Source: Gaeumannomyces sp. JS-464 (Eukaryota; Ascomycota; Sordariomycetes; Magnaporthales; Magnaporthaceae). Taken from it: DNA of 64,000 bases. The stretch covers positions 7,688,001-7,752,000 of the forward strand of contig NGZR01000002.1 in assembly GCA_002197995.1 (NCBI GenBank), written 5' to 3'. Under the pieces are notes generated by a model. It did not search any database, was not told the origin of the DNA, and saw only the letters and a program-made list of their open reading frames with translations. The translations under genes were made by a program, and so were the position numbers. This document shows, one piece after another, positions 12,468-24,966 of this stretch (positions within the stretch are counted from its first letter, which is position 1; every line of letters starts with the position of its first letter).

Positions 12468-13839
12468 TGCGGTAATCTGTAGAAGAGACCAAGGGGTTGT
12501 AAACCTCGAGTCCTTTGGGGTATAGGATCCTGGGTTGGGAACCGTGTGGTGTTGCAAGCGAGCGATTTGACGGTAGCGACGGAGGGAAAAGAAAGCAGAA
12601 ACACAAGGCGATGAGGTTATGGCGGCAGTGGATGGCTGGTGGATGTGACGATGTTTAAGAGAGACGGGAAGTCTGCAGGTTGGAACACAGGACCCCTGGA
12701 AAAGACCCTTGTTCCATGCACGATGTTGACTCTCACTGTCCGAGACGAACGCTGGAGTGGTGCTGAGATTGCGCAGCGCCGATTGGTTGGCTGGGCAGAT
12801 GTGTGCGCGAGAAGCTCGTGTGGGCAGATGCAGTCTCGCTCTGAGTGGCCGTCCGATGATCCCGCCGGCGTGGTGGATGGGGCAGGTTCGTGGAATCGGG
12901 AGAGAGTGTGGAGGTGGAAAACAAACGGTACCACTCTCAAGCGCCGGCATGCGGGTCAAGCAGGCTTCGACCTGCCAAATATAGCGGAAGAGAGAGGCGG
13001 TCACGGGAAGGAGGAGGAAAAGGCCAGAAAAGGAGCAAGGGGGCTGAGGGTCGTTGCTCGTTTTCCTCGTTGTTCGTGCATCTGCGACGCCGCCTCATCA
13101 AGGCAAAGAGCACGGCATGACGTCACTCGGGCGGGCTTGCTGTCATCAGAATTGCCTGGGCCGACCGCTGGCGGCCCCCACTGGCTGTGGAGCGCGCCGC
13201 ATCAGCGGAGTTGCGGCCTTGTTCAAGGGTCCGTGCCGTCGTCGATCCGGCAGAAGAATACGTGAGGGAAGAGAAGAAAATGCCCTAAAAGCTTATTGCT
13301 TGGGTCCGAACAGGTTTGAGGCACTGCCTGGTGTCCTGATCATGTTTTGCGCGTCGGGTGGCTGGCGCCATCCATCAATCGCTGGCCGCTGGCGTGATTG
13401 CTTCCTGTTTTGGGCGTGGCGCAGACTTCGGCTGTCGTACCATCTGGGCGGTGGGTGAATACGGTTACGGGCCACCTACTGCCAGATCCTTGGGCCGGGT
13501 CGTCGTCAGCGCTTCCCGTCGGTCGTCGGGTGAGTCTTGTTTGCCGCTTACGGTTGTCAAATGGATTGCGGCCTGCCCGGATATCTTTCCGCTGGCTTTT
13601 GGCGCGGACGAAGATGCAAGGCTGGGATGCTAGCAAGCCAAGCCGCGATTTCCGTCCAATGGTTAAGCTCCGATGGGAATCCCCGCCTCCACAGCTGCGC
13701 CGCCAAGCAAACCTGCCAGGGACCCGCCAGGCTGGAATGCCGCGCCAACACGGAACACAACGAGCTCCATTAATAGAATGGGCATCGAGGAATCAACCCG
13801 AACATCGCGACACGCGCAGCTTCCCCCACACGGTTCGCC
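12468..13839. other. Intergenic, divergent promoters of the Frag1-like and kinase genes
   Basis: No gene is supported. ORFs on both strands (for example 12639-13265 plus and 12372-13004 minus) overlap each other and lack recognisable motifs. The region should contain the 5' leaders of both flanking genes. Confidence 0.5.
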
Positions 13840-15186
13840 ATGGCTGTGTCGCCGCTGATACCCCCCCCGTCGACCCTGCCGTGGCCGCGGCCGCCCAGCA
13901 GCGGTCGACGTCGTCGCCGCTCAAGCGCCAGCTGTCGGCCGTCTCGTCCGCCAATGGCACCCCGAGCTCGATCCCGAAGCAGCAGCTCAAGCCGAAGCCC
14001 CTGCCGCTGCCGGTGCCGCCGGCCTGCCTGCCGGAGACCTGATTGAGCAGATGAACCGGGCCGAGGCGAACAAATACGTGACCAGTAGGACGAGAGCCTC
14101 CTTGAGTTGTCTTGTTCGGGTGGGTGGAAAAAGGCTGGCTGACAGATGCGGCGACGCCGTCTAGCCGAATTCCTCGGCGAGGGAACCTACGCCATCGTCC
14201 ACAAGGGCTATGAGCGCGCCAAGCCCTCCAACATCGTCGCCATCAAGATGATCAAGGTCCAGAAGGAGTACACGGACGGCATGGCGCCCGATGCGGTGCG
14301 CGAGCTCAAGCACCTGCAGGAGCTGTCGCACCCGAACATCATCGCCCTGCGCTCCGTCTACTCGTCCAACAGCCAGAACCTGTGCCTCGTGCTCGAGTTC
14401 CTGCCCCTCGGCGACCTCGAGATGCTGATCCGCGACACGGACGGCGTCATCTACGGCGGCGCCGACGTCAAGGCCTGGATGGGCATGCTGACGCGCGCCG
14501 TCTGGTTCTGCCACGAGAACTACGTGCTGCACCGCGACATCAAGCCCAACAACCTGCTCGTCGCCGCCGACGGCGAGGTGAAGCTCGCCGACTTCGGCCT
14601 GGCCCGCTCCTTCTCGGACCCATACCGCGCCATGACGGCAAACGTCATCACGCGCTGGTACCCGCCCGCCCGAGCTGCTCTACGGCGCCCGCCACTACTC
14701 GGGCGCCGTCGACGTCTGGTCCGTCGGCTGCGTCTTCGCCGAGCTGGTCCTGCGCAAGCCCTACCTGCCCGGCAACTCGGAGCTCGAGCAGCTGGCCCTG
14801 GTGTGCGCCGAGCTCGGCAGCCCGACCGAGGACAACTGGCCGGGCGTGTCCAAGCTCGACATGTACACCCCGCCCGCCGACCCGCCCCACCCGGTCCCGG
14901 ACAAGCAGCGCATGATGGCCACGTTCGGCACCGCCGGCAGCGACGGCGTCGACCTGCTCATGAAGACCCTCACCCTCGACCCCAGGAAGCGCATCACGGC
15001 CAGGGACATGCTGCGGCACCCCTGGTGGCGCTCCCAGCCCAAGCCGACCGCAAAGGAGGACCTGCCAGGAAGAAGGGCAAGGGCGCCGAGAAGAAGTCGG
15101 CCGCCGACCAGTCGCGGAAGCCGGGGCAGCTCGACGACGCGAGGGCCGCCAAGGTCGCCCGGAAGCTGGACTTTGGAGCCAAATGA
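13840..15186 (+). CDS. CDK7/Kin28-type cyclin-dependent kinase (frameshifted in this sequence)
   Basis: Kin28/CDK7 is the TFIIH kinase that phosphorylates the RNA polymerase II C-terminal domain. Visible motifs are the P-loop GEGTYAIVHKG, the catalytic Lys in VAIKMIK, a PSTAIRE-like helix (APDAVRELKHLQEL), HRDIKPNNLL, DFGLAR, a T-loop ending ITRWY, and further on DVWSVGC and LDPRKRITARDML. The N-terminal extension is Ala/Pro/Gln-rich and includes LIEQMNRAEANKY before an intron of about 59 nt (near 14087-14145). Single-base problems are needed to read it: one near 13843-13850, one missing base near 14015-14020, one at the exon 2 start, one extra C at 14661-14663 (RWYRPPELLYG expected) and one missing C near 15065. 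The last restores the frame to the stop. The motifs are otherwise complete, so sequence error is more likely than a pseudogene. The start is uncertain. Confidence 0.85.
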
Positions 15187-15602
15187 TTTTCAGTGGGCAT
15201 TTTAGGCATGGCGATCGCTGGTTGGGCTTTTGTGTCACATTTGCATGTGATGAAGCGGATCTGCTGGACGGGGACAAAATGGTTTTCGATTCGGAACTGA
15301 CGACACGAACATAGGGAGTTATAGGCGTTGAAAATGATTCGGCGAGGGAATACAGATAGATTTTTTTTTAGATATCTTTGGACGCGTTGATGCATTCCGT
15401 TCTGTTATATTCTCATTGTTCGTTATTATCATCTCACGTTTGCCTATATATCCATGAAATATTTTCCGTGCTGCTTTTATGTTGAACGCTCTACCATGAA
15501 AACACAATCGTACCCAAGAAAAACGAAAAAAAAAAAAAGAAAAAAAAGAGGCTCTCATGTTATATTAAACCATCTTCCCTGCTTGAAAAGCACAAGCCCA
15601 TA
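15187..15602. other. Convergent 3' regions of the kinase and recyclin genes
   Basis: AT-richer DNA between two stop codons, with an A-rich tract at about 15523-15548. It is consistent with overlapping 3' ends. No gene is seen. Confidence 0.6.
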
Positions 15603-18557
15603 TCACATAATGCTGCATTCCAGCCCGTACATGGCCTTCTCGACGTGCCTTTTAACCTGGTACCAGTCGGCACGGCGTTCGGCGTACTGGTAGACCTCTT
15701 CCGCCCTAAAAACACCGCCGAAGCGGTCGTTGTCGGCAATGATGGTGGCCATCTCCTTGGAGTGGCGCGGGTCGATGAGGTACAGCTGCGACAGCTCGCG
15801 CAGGGCCTTGAAATAGGGCAGCAGGTCCGGGTTGCGGAGCTCGCGGCGGACGTAGTCAAAGTACAGGTTCATGCGGATATGACCTTGATGGCGCCGTCGG
15901 TCGAGACGCGCTGGCGCTTGAGGTGCTTGCACACGGCCGCGAACAGGCGCAGGCCCACCTCGCCGTTGAACACGTCCAGCATCGACTTCTCCGTCGTGCC
16001 CACCAGCATGCGCGTGTGGCTCGACACGAGGTCCACCACCCGTTTCGCCGTCTGCGTCGGCCCCATGTCCGTGTCTCCCGGCCCGCCTGATGATCCTGGA
16101 CCGCCGCTCGCCGACGCTGCGGCGATGTCCTTCTCGGACCCCGGAGCCCCCGAGGCGAGCGGGTTGTAGTCGGTGGGCAGCTGCGTGGTGGCGCAGATGT
16201 ACTCGACCTCGTCCATGAGCACGTCGATGCCCTTGTTAAGGCCAGCGGCGACGCTCTCGTCGAGCATCTGCTCGAACTTCTTTTTGGCCAGGCCTGACGC
16301 GTCCAAGAAGTCGTTGCGGTCCGCGATTTTTGGCGCCGCCAGCTGCTGCTCGTAAAAGACGTCGATCATCTGTGATATGAGGTCGCCCAGATTCACCAGC
16401 TCGATGAACATGACCAGAGGAGCCACACCGCTCTTGGAGTGATCTGTCACGTCGCGCGGGTTGTAGTGCGACAGGTGCTCAACGGCGCGGTCGAAGCCGG
16501 GCTTGATGTGGCGCCCGCCCAAGATGCGCAGCAAGGCGACAAAAATGGCCTCGCACTGCTCGCGTGCCTCACCGCCGGCCTGGCCACCGAGCGGTATGAA
16601 GACTGCTGCGCGTCCTAGACCCGTCTTGGCCGCGTGCACCAGATTCAGCGCCACCTCGATACTGAAGAGAGATTTGATGCCCTCGAGCCGCGACGCCACC
16701 AGAGCCGCCTTTGCCGCTAGCTCGTCTGTCGGAGCCTTCTCGGGCAGTGGGCTTGTAGTACGCTCAAACGCCGCCCCGAGACCAGGGCTTTGCGGCCGTG
16801 AAGGGTGAGGCGACGTGGGAGGTTGTAGGGCGTTGCCGTTAGGCGCGGCAGTGGTTGTTGGTGTATTCGAGGCAGCTGCCTTGCTGCTGCTGCCAAACGG
16901 GGCCGTGAGCAGTTGGCCGGGGAGACTAGGCAGGACCGTGACGGGCATCATGACGACCTTCTTGAAGGAACTCAAAAAATCCTTCTTGTCGGCCTGCCGG
17001 TTGAAATTTCCCATGTAAAAGGACTCGGCGGTCGCATCCTGCTCTGACAGCCTTGTCTCCCAGATGCCCACCTCGTTCTCGGCATGCTTGATAAAGAAGT
17101 CGAGCTCCTCCTGCAGGTACAAGTCCAGATGCGGCTCGAATATCCTGAGAGCAATCTCTTTGGACTTTTCTTCCGTCTCCTCGGCCGTGCCGTTGGGCAC
17201 CTGGAGGGTCCTGAGAAAGAGGTAAGCCTGTTCAAAGATGCCAGAGACGGCCTGAAGATATGCCGACAGATTGCGCTCGTGTGCCTCGTCGAAAAGTGGG
17301 GTGCAGTACTCCGTGATAATGTCGTCCTTGATCTTGTCCACAAAGGTCCAGAAGACCTGGTTCGGCCGCGGGAAAATCTTGCCGATAATAACCCCTTGTT
17401 CGTTAATCTTGGCGGCGAGATTGTCGAAGAACTGCCTTGACGGCTCCAAGGTGATGTCCCCCAGACGCCCCGCCCGCCTGATCCAAGCACGCGACCGGGT
17501 CGGCCATGAGAGTGTGCCCAGATTCGGAAAACACGGGTGCTTAGCAATAAGAGCTCGACAGCAGCGTTGGCACCGTTGAGGTCGTCGAGCACGTGGGCGT
17601 AGCGGTGCATGCGGCCCTCGACATCCCAGAACTCGTACCCCTGCTCGAACTCGCGCAGCACGGCCGTCTCGAAGATGCCGACCATTGTCAGCAGGCGCTC
17701 GCCACGCTGTCGGCAGCCCTCGGCCCAATCGCAGCGCGCAAACACGACCAGGTTGGCCAGCATACGGGCCTGCCGCTCCGGGTCGCGGAAGACTTGGAAC
17801 AGCACGGGGTCCGTGTGGCTCCGCGCCCGCACCAGGTCGTAGTAGAAAGGCCCCAGGGCGCCGTAGACCTTGCCAAACTCCTGCCGCGCCCGGCCGCGGG
17901 CGCTAACCACGTTCTTGAGCACACCCAGTAGGGCGTTGGGGTCCTGCATCGGGTCGCCGCCGCTGCCCTGCCGCTGTTCCTGCTCCTGCTGTGGCTGGCC
18001 GGCCTGTTGTGGGACGAGGGCCTGCATGCCGCCCAGGGACATGGTCTGAAAGCCCTGGCTCAGGTCGGCGACCTGCCTGCTGCTCTGCCGCTGTTCTTCG
18101 ACCGAGGCGTCGAATATTGTGAAGCTCGCCGGCGGCCCCCCCTGCCCGGGGGCCCCACCCATAGACCCGCGCTGACCGCCTGCGTTGTTGGCCCGCTCAG
18201 CGGCCTCGCGCCTCCTCTTGACGGCCTCGTCGAACCGGCGGCGCGCCTCGGCCTCGTCCCAGATGCCCATACTCTTAAGCCGTGCCACCCATCTCGTGTC
18301 GTCATAGACCATCTCCTGCATGCGGCGGGAGACGCGTGCGAAGCGCATCAGGTCGGGGACTGGCAGGTAATCGAGGACCGAAACCAGGATTTCTGTGCCG
18401 GTTGAGAACGGTTAGATCAACACCCTTCTTGCAAGAGGCCTGCCGGTGACCAGAGCAGCTCACCTGCTGGGAGGGTGGTCTTGGTATCCCACATGTCGGT
18501 CGCCTGCAGCGTCCCCAGGATGCTGTTGCCCTGAGGGGCTCGCCTGAACTGTGACAT
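15603..18557 (-). CDS. Recyclin-1-like F-box/Sec10-family trafficking protein (frameshifted in this sequence)
   Basis: Recyclin-1 (yeast Rcy1) is an F-box protein that works in endosomal recycling. Exon 1 is 18557-18464 (31 codons plus one base), the intron 18463-18393 (71 nt), and exon 2 runs from 18392 to 15603. The splice completes the F-box: PAEILVSVLDYLPVPDLMRF then ARVSRRMQEMVYDDTRWV. A Gln/Gly-rich linker follows, then a long helical Sec10-like region (FDNLAAKINEQGVIIG, ELDFFIKHAENEVGIW, and others). It ends in a conserved segment LNLYFDYVRRELRN... to the stop. Readthrough requires single-base corrections near 17548, at the A run 17528-17531, near 17460 and near 15873. At each the homologous sequence resumes in the next frame. 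Total length would be about 960 residues. It converges on the kinase gene. Confidence 0.85.
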
Positions 18558-19967
18558 GTTGGCGGCCGGTCTTTGCGGTTGCCAGGATAGAAAGACGCCA
18601 GGCGTTCCCAAAGAAAGTCGAGGTCAGCCAGCAGGAGGCGGCCCTGCAGGGTAGTCGCTTCGCTCAGGGGCTGGAGTTGGGCGCGAGGGCGTCGTCGGTT
18701 CGATTGCTGGTAGTGCCAAGGCAACCCCCGCCGTGATCGCTCGCAAATCAGTCTGAAAAGCGGCTTGCTGCGGCCAGCTCCCCATGACGTAGAGGTCTGG
18801 GAGTGACTGTTTTCCCCGGGTCGATATGTATTGGAAAACTCGGGTTCGTTTCGCTTGGGTTCGTCGTCGGATGGCCCTCGAGCGGGAAATCATTGTTGGG
18901 CTGGACGCACGTTGCCGCAAATGCCGTTCCTCGACTATTGCCGCTAGCATTTGAATGGCGCTCCTACGCACCGGAGGTGGGGCAGCCCCCTGCCCCTGGC
19001 CCCTCCCGTCGGGTGCGAGCACAGTACAAATACCAACGCCAGCGCGGAAACGGTGAGGTCCAATTCGACCATTTTAGCGCTCGTTGATAGGTCCTGCATC
19101 AGCATCGTGAGTTCGTTCGTCCCGTTATCGAACTTGACTGTGCAAAAGCGCAAAAGGTGACTTTTTCGCCGCTGAAATCAGAGCCCAGCGTGCCTTTGTG
19201 TCTTGGGAAATTTGGTCGCTTCATTGCAGGAGCTCGATGACACACCCTAAGCTCCTATACTAACATCAACACGCACATAGTGGCTCCGCTCGCTGGTGTG
19301 AGCACCGCTTCAGTTACTGTTTATTGCTCTCTTTGTTTGTACGTATCTTCCCGCAATACGGCCAGGTGGTAGATCAGGGTTAAAGCTAGGTACGTAGTCT
19401 CAACCCAAGTTCATGGCCGCTGGAACTTGTTTATAACAAGCTAGAACTTGTTTATAACAACCGGATCAATGTGTGGTTGACAGAAAACAGAAACTGCCCT
19501 CCTGTGGGTAGGTAGGTAAGTATCCACTCGCTTGGCCTAAAAGAATTTGGGGACGAGAGTTTATGATATAAGGCGTTTGGATGTTGTTCAATGCTTCTGG
19601 ATTTCTGGAAATTTGACGGGCCGAAGATGTCTGCCGAAAATTTCCTGAAGGTACCATGTTTCCCAAATAAAAGCTTGCACTCCGTATAAACTGTAGAGCC
19701 AAGTGTGTGGGGACACTTTAAAACATACAATTAGTCTTCACATTTTATATCTTTAAAATACGAAATACGAAACATTCTGATAGGTTGTGAAAGTAGTCTA
19801 CTAGATAAAAGGCACTTTTGGGGCGCGGGACAAGGCAGCTCAGTTTCATGAGATGTTGCGGGAAGCTATTATGAAGCCCAACGCCCTGATCAAGGATAGG
19901 AAAGCGCCACCTCGATACTTCTCCACGTTCGAGCCGCCGGGCGGAGACAAGGAGCAAGCCGGAAAGG
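18558..19967. other. Intergenic, upstream of recyclin
   Basis: No supported gene. The part 19160-19850 is visibly AT-richer than its surroundings and contains a short direct repeat around TAGAACTTGTTTATAACAA near 19420-19460. The recyclin 5' leader lies at its left edge. Confidence 0.45.
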
Positions 19968-20467
19968 TTGCCGGGCTTTTGGGTGCGCAGCCCTTGCCCC
20001 TGGCACGCGGGTTTGCCTATGTCCGCCTCGTCAAATCCCGCCGATCTCACGCTGAGAAATCCCAACGAGCCCAGCCGTGATGAGTCCCTCGATGCGCGCG
20101 GAGAGACGGCAACATCCCCTACGAGTCCCCCAAAACCATCAGCACGCCACATGGGCTCGTGGCGGCCTTTAATGGGAAGCCGGAAGCGACTGGGGGACTC
20201 ACCATAGGGTTGCTGGGAGACATTTACCATGGCGTCCACGAAAGTGTCACCGAGGCTTTAAACCTGGGGCTCAACCGCCCGGAGCTGCATGTGGACATAT
20301 TGTCCCGGATTTTTGGCGGCTTGCCCCAGGTCGGCGAGGAGCGCGTGGAGGAGCCCGACGGGTTGCTGGCCCGCTTCACAGCGGCGCTCCAGTCTTTCTC
20401 CGTGGCCCTTGTTGCCGGAAGAGAGAGTTACATATATGGCCGGCCCCGCGGGAGCTGCCGCGCCTGA
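19968..20467 (+). pseudogene. Unrecognised ORF, possibly a gene remnant
   Basis: Two overlapping frames look protein-like. One (to about 20160) reads SNPADLTLRNPNEPSRDES. The next (about 20110-20467) reads NIPYESPKTISTPHGLVAAF, then LTIGLLGDIYHGVHESV and PELHVDILSRIFGGLPQV. The second part has balanced amphipathic composition unlike chance ORFs in this DNA. The two join only by a frame change near 20110. No start with a good context and no splice signals stand out. I do not recognise the family. It may be a decayed gene, or a real gene with one sequence error. Confidence 0.35.
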
Positions 20468-22387
20468 AGCATGCCATAGTGGTCAACTAGGTACCTATGT
20501 CAAGTCTGTCCATCAAGCGGCGTGGGTCGCATGCACCAGCATAGGCAATAGCGGAGAAAGGAGGACTGGAAGGAATCCTATGGCCGCAAGACATGCACAG
20601 GATATACCGCAGCAGAAGGGTGATTCTCGGGCCGTGTTTTTTCGACTCTGTGACTCTACTCCTATTCTCCCCAGTCGGTTTTGGAGGCGGAATCTCTCCG
20701 TAGCCCGGGTCTGGTGTGGAAGCGGCCGCAATGTAAGAAAAGCACATCCCGCGCTGGGGCGAACCGTCGGAATTTCGACTTCTATCCTCGTCCTGAATTT
20801 CGGAAAGCCGCAGTTGCTTTCATGCTAGGCATCCCCCACCGTGTGTGACGAGATTTCATGCTCTAGTTCTCGTGCGGTTTCATGGTTGAACAAATTCCTT
20901 GGGCGGCACCCGAGGCTCCGAGAAAGGGAAGCCTCTCAATTACACCCAAACTGCTGATCCGAGATCCTGGCTCCCTCATTCAACTTCTGAACTCTCCAAA
21001 CAGCCCTTCAGGGCAGAACTCGCCCGCCAGGGAATTGATCTTGTATCGTCGACATGTTCATCCATTGGCGGGGGATCTGCACAAGGTGAGCAGATCGGCC
21101 AAGGTTTCCCAACGGGGCTTCGTTGGGCAACTTGCCCCATTGGGCTGCCATCCACGCTTGGAGAGCAGGGCTGAGGTTTCAAGCAGAAGATGGCAGCATG
21201 AATGACCCCATGTTATGCGTTCGGCGTTTCATCGCCAAAAGGGAGGGCGCGGCGCGCTTAATATTGCTTGCTGCATGCGCCACAGAGAAAGTGATCGAGG
21301 CTGCCCGCATACATAAACCATGGAGCGAGCAAGCCAATATACCACTGCCGTGCCTAGCCCCGGTACTTCATCCTATAAGCGATCGCTCTTCCCGTCTCGC
21401 GGCTCTAGCTCCGGGAGGGGATCACCAACGGGCCCTGCTGCCCCCTCTCTTGCTCTCCAGGTTTTTGTTCGCTCTCGGGGAAGAGTCGCGACGCCCCCTG
21501 CATCGATCGCAATATGGCATCCCGTCCATTGACCTCCGCGTTCAATGCCGTGCCGTCCTTGCCCCGGAGCCGATTTTCCTTGGTCTGCGCCGCCCCCGAG
21601 CTCGCGATGTGGTATCATGATGGCGTTGCCATGTGGCTCGTTTATTGTCTTGTCGTGCCTTTCCAACGGGGTAACCTCTATCCCACTCCGGCTCCTTTGG
21701 GAGTCAACCCCCTGGATGAGCATGTTTCCGCTAAAGTGCACTCGGGAAGGGACCTTGGGCTGTTGACGCTCCCACATTCGATCTCTTTTTTTTCATTGCG
21801 ATCAACGTTCGACATGCTCCGTTGATCGAGTGGCTTGTTACTCCTCCCCGCGGTGAAAAATATCCCCATCCAATGCCATGCATTCGCTTCCCGATGCGGA
21901 TGCGGGCGGAGCGAGGGCCGCTGTTTCATGCTGCCGTGCTCGCAGGGGAGGCTCCCGAGGACCATTGGCTGGGTCTGGAACCACACCAACACCACCGCCC
22001 CTTTCTCGCTAATCGATTGTGGCGTGCGGCTCGAGATTTGCCGCCTACACGGTTTTGTGGTGGTCTGCAGGTTTGCTTTTTCCATGATGCACTTTAGTCA
22101 GAGGTCGAGGTCCGCTTGGCGGTGATCCTTAGACGCCGGGGGATGTGATTCCTGGTTGCGGCCTCAGGGGCAGTAGCACATACATACGTGCCATAACAAA
22201 GAGCCTTGAGGAGAGCCTCGAACCACGTCTATAAAGTCCCAGGCCTCCGTCTCTGTCGAGAACATTTCCCTCAGGCTCAGGCTCCAAGCAGCTTGCTTCC
22301 CTTCCATTCTGCACCCTCCACTTCTTCAACAAAACTGCACCGAGCACAAGGACTCAGCCAGCTTTTCCCTTCTTCCCAACGGGAAAC
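20468..22387. other. Intergenic, upstream of the Gly/Pro-rich secreted protein gene
   Basis: Several 70-180 codon ORFs overlap on both strands without family resemblance. The right end is a promoter: TATAAAG at 22230-22236 followed by a pyrimidine-rich leader to the ATG at 22388. Confidence 0.45.
22230..22236 (+). promoter_or_regulatory. Probable TATA box of the Gly/Pro-rich secreted protein gene
   Basis: TATAAAG lies about 150 nt before the ATG and is followed by CT-rich leader sequence, a common arrangement in strongly expressed fungal genes. Confidence 0.5.
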
Positions 22388-23209
22388 ATGCATATTCGAA
22401 TCTTTGTCGCCTTCTGCGCCAGCCTGGCCGCTGCTGCGCCTCTCGAGAACAGACAGCTTGGTATGTTTTGTCTCTACTGCGCATCTCGTCATATCATGAT
22501 ATCAAGACAGCAGAGTTGACCGTCGCTTCGATGGCGCCAAACAGACGACCCTCCGACGGGAGCGCCCGACCTCCCGTCGCCCACTGCCCCGCTGCCCCCG
22601 ACTGGGAGCCTTCCGCTCCCTACCGGACGCCCCGGCCTCCCTCCGCCAGGCCTTCCAACCGGCGGGCTGCCCACCGGCGGGCTGCCCACTGGAGGGTTTC
22701 CCACTCTGCGGCCTACTGGCTTCCCTGGCGGCGGCGGCGGCTTCCCTGGGTTCCCCACCGGCCGTCCTAGACCTACAGGCCGACCTGGCGGTGGCAGGCC
22801 AGGCTTCCCTGGACGCCCTGGTGGTGGTGGCGGCGGGGGTGGCTCCCCGGGCTTCCCTGGCTTCCCTGGCTTTCCCGGCGGTCCGGGAGGCCCTCCGGGT
22901 GGTGGTCCCGGTGGCCCGGGTGTTCCTCCTGGTGGGGGCGGTGGTTTCCCAGGCTTCCCAGGCGGTCCTGGCGGTCCTCCCGGTGGTGGTCCTGGTGGTC
23001 CTGACCTGCCCAGTCCGTCGGATCCCACCGGCATCCCGACTGGTCTTCCAACTGCTCTCCCGACGACCAGCCCTGGTGGGCCCGGTGGCCCGGGCGGTCC
23101 AGGCGGTCCGAGTGGCCCCGGGGGTCCTGGCAGATTTCCTCCTGCACCGACGGCCGCCCCAACCTCGCTCCCCGAGCCACCTGTCGGCGGCGTGCCCGGT
23201 TCTGCTTAA
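22388..23209 (+). CDS. Secreted Gly/Pro-rich collagen-like protein
   Basis: Two exons fit exactly. Exon 1 is 22388-22460 and exon 2 22545-23209, with an 84-nt intron (donor GTATGT, acceptor CAG, phase 1). The product is 245 residues. Exon 1 encodes a signal peptide (MHIRIFVAFCASLAAAAPLE) with a possible processing site after it. The mature part is almost entirely Gly, Pro, Phe, Thr and Leu. It starts with repeated LPTGG units, moves to GFPGFPG and GGPGGP repeats, then a short Ser/Thr/Pro tail, and has no Cys. There is no glycosylphosphatidylinositol-like hydrophobic tail. The repeats are imperfect and not a strict Gly-X-Y register, so a true collagen helix is unlikely. A wall-associated or extracellular structural role is inference only. 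Confidence 0.8.
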
Positions 23210-24966
23210 GCAGCGAACAGCAGTGTGGTAACCTGAAAACTCCGCGTTTTCGTCGCCTATTGCCTGAAAAGGTAACTAGGGTTGGGAATCACGCCATCCA
23301 TTCCCCGTTTTTGTGGAGTGGGTTGTCACGCGAGGGTATCTCGTATGTTCGACTCTTTTTGGACTCGACTTGCAACAATAACTTGACACTGTCGGGTCTA
23401 TGGTGATACGTTTTTGGGAAGTAAGGCCATTCTTGCGAAATGGGCATGTTATCTTCTGAGTCGACAGTACAAAACAGGCGGATATGGTCTTCATTAACTT
23501 CTTGTGTATTTATTCTCGCTCTCTATGTAAAAACAATGTTAAGCCTGTTCCATAGGTATCTGAGACACTTTGCATAATGGGCTTGCATCGAGGAAGATTC
23601 AAGGCGCCACAAGCGATAAAGCTTGGAGCCTACCGAAAAGCGAGACGCCTCGATGCCAAGAGGCTACGTAACCGCCATCGTTGGACACAAAACCTCGGAT
23701 CGGCCCGGAAATTGGCGATGCGAACAGACTCCCCCAATCTCGATGCCCAGTCTCGCTCAGCCACAGCGGGCGCATGTAGACGGGCACGTCACGCCTCAAC
23801 ATCGTCCATCCTGAGTCGTGAAATAGCGCTTACGATTCGGAAAGGTAGCCGGGTTTCACAGGGCTGGCTGCTCGGGGGCGATTTTATGTATGCTTCTTTT
23901 CAACCGGTGGATCTGAAATGCTATCCCGGTCTCCCGCTTGTTCGGCTGTGACGGCAGCGTCGCCAGGCACCAGGCACGGACGTGGTGGCTGCTTTGGAGA
24001 ATCTGCGACAAGGGTTTTTGCGGTGACTTTCTCCATTGAGCCAAGTCAAGCTTGGCTGATTGGGCAATTAAGTGCCGCGTAAGCATGGGTCTTGCCAAGG
24101 GCCATGCGGCACCTTCCCTTTCCGCCCGCCATTAAATGATCCCCACCAGCGCCATTCTCACAGGTTCTTTGCTGCAGTCATGTGCCCGAGCCAAGTCAAT
24201 TACTTCCGGAAACGGACAAGCGTATTCTTGGGCGGCCGCTGTTTGCTGGCTCTGCGGCTGGCCAGGCTAGCAATAATATTTGATCATGATATCATTGTTC
24301 ACCCACCCATTGGTTCGCTGTGGCCCCCCCGGCAACCCCCTGTCTGTCGCGAAACTGCACTCATGCCACCCGCAACCAACAAACATCTCGGCCAATCTCG
24401 TGTGTGCAAGGCCTCGAGTCCTTTTTTCTTTTCTGACTTTTCTTCGGCCGCCTGCTGCTGGACACAGATTCCATCCTTCTTGGGCCAGCCTTTGATCCTG
24501 TCTGTCCATTGGCACAAGTGAAGCCCTATATCCTATCCCTAAGCCTAAGAAGCCCAGAAGAGGAGATCTCGCATCTCTCTAGACCCCAGGAGCCGAGGCC
24601 ATCAACAGGGTCACTTTTTCTGCGCACGCACACGGCGCAATAAGCAAGTCGTAGTGCCGCTGTGCGGCGCAGTGAGCGGGCAGACGCAGTGTAGGTTTCA
24701 CGCTTTCCCTTGATATTCATTGGCGCCGGGACGTGTGCGACCGAGACGCGATGTGGCTTTCAAATCTCCTTGCTTCGTGGGCTACCTCCGCTAGTCGAGG
24801 GGAAGCCCAAAAAGCGCGAGGCGCGCACGAGCAAACAAGCCCTCGTCAACCTATCTAGCCCTGCCCACCCCCGCCCTCCTAGCCCGCCTAAGCTCAACAC
24901 CTTGGACCGAGCCTCGAACCTCTTTCTCAGCCAAGTCGCATTGGCGCGCGACTGCTGCTCCAGACG
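23210..24966. other. Intergenic, upstream of the PNS1-like gene
   Basis: Nothing gene-like is supported. The last roughly 250 nt form a plausible 5' leader with C-rich stretches before the ATG at 24967. Confidence 0.5.

Noticed and set aside
22489..23034. 181-codon minus-strand Pro/Gly-rich ORF
   Set aside because: It is the GC-symmetric shadow of the spliced, signal-peptide-bearing plus-strand gene.
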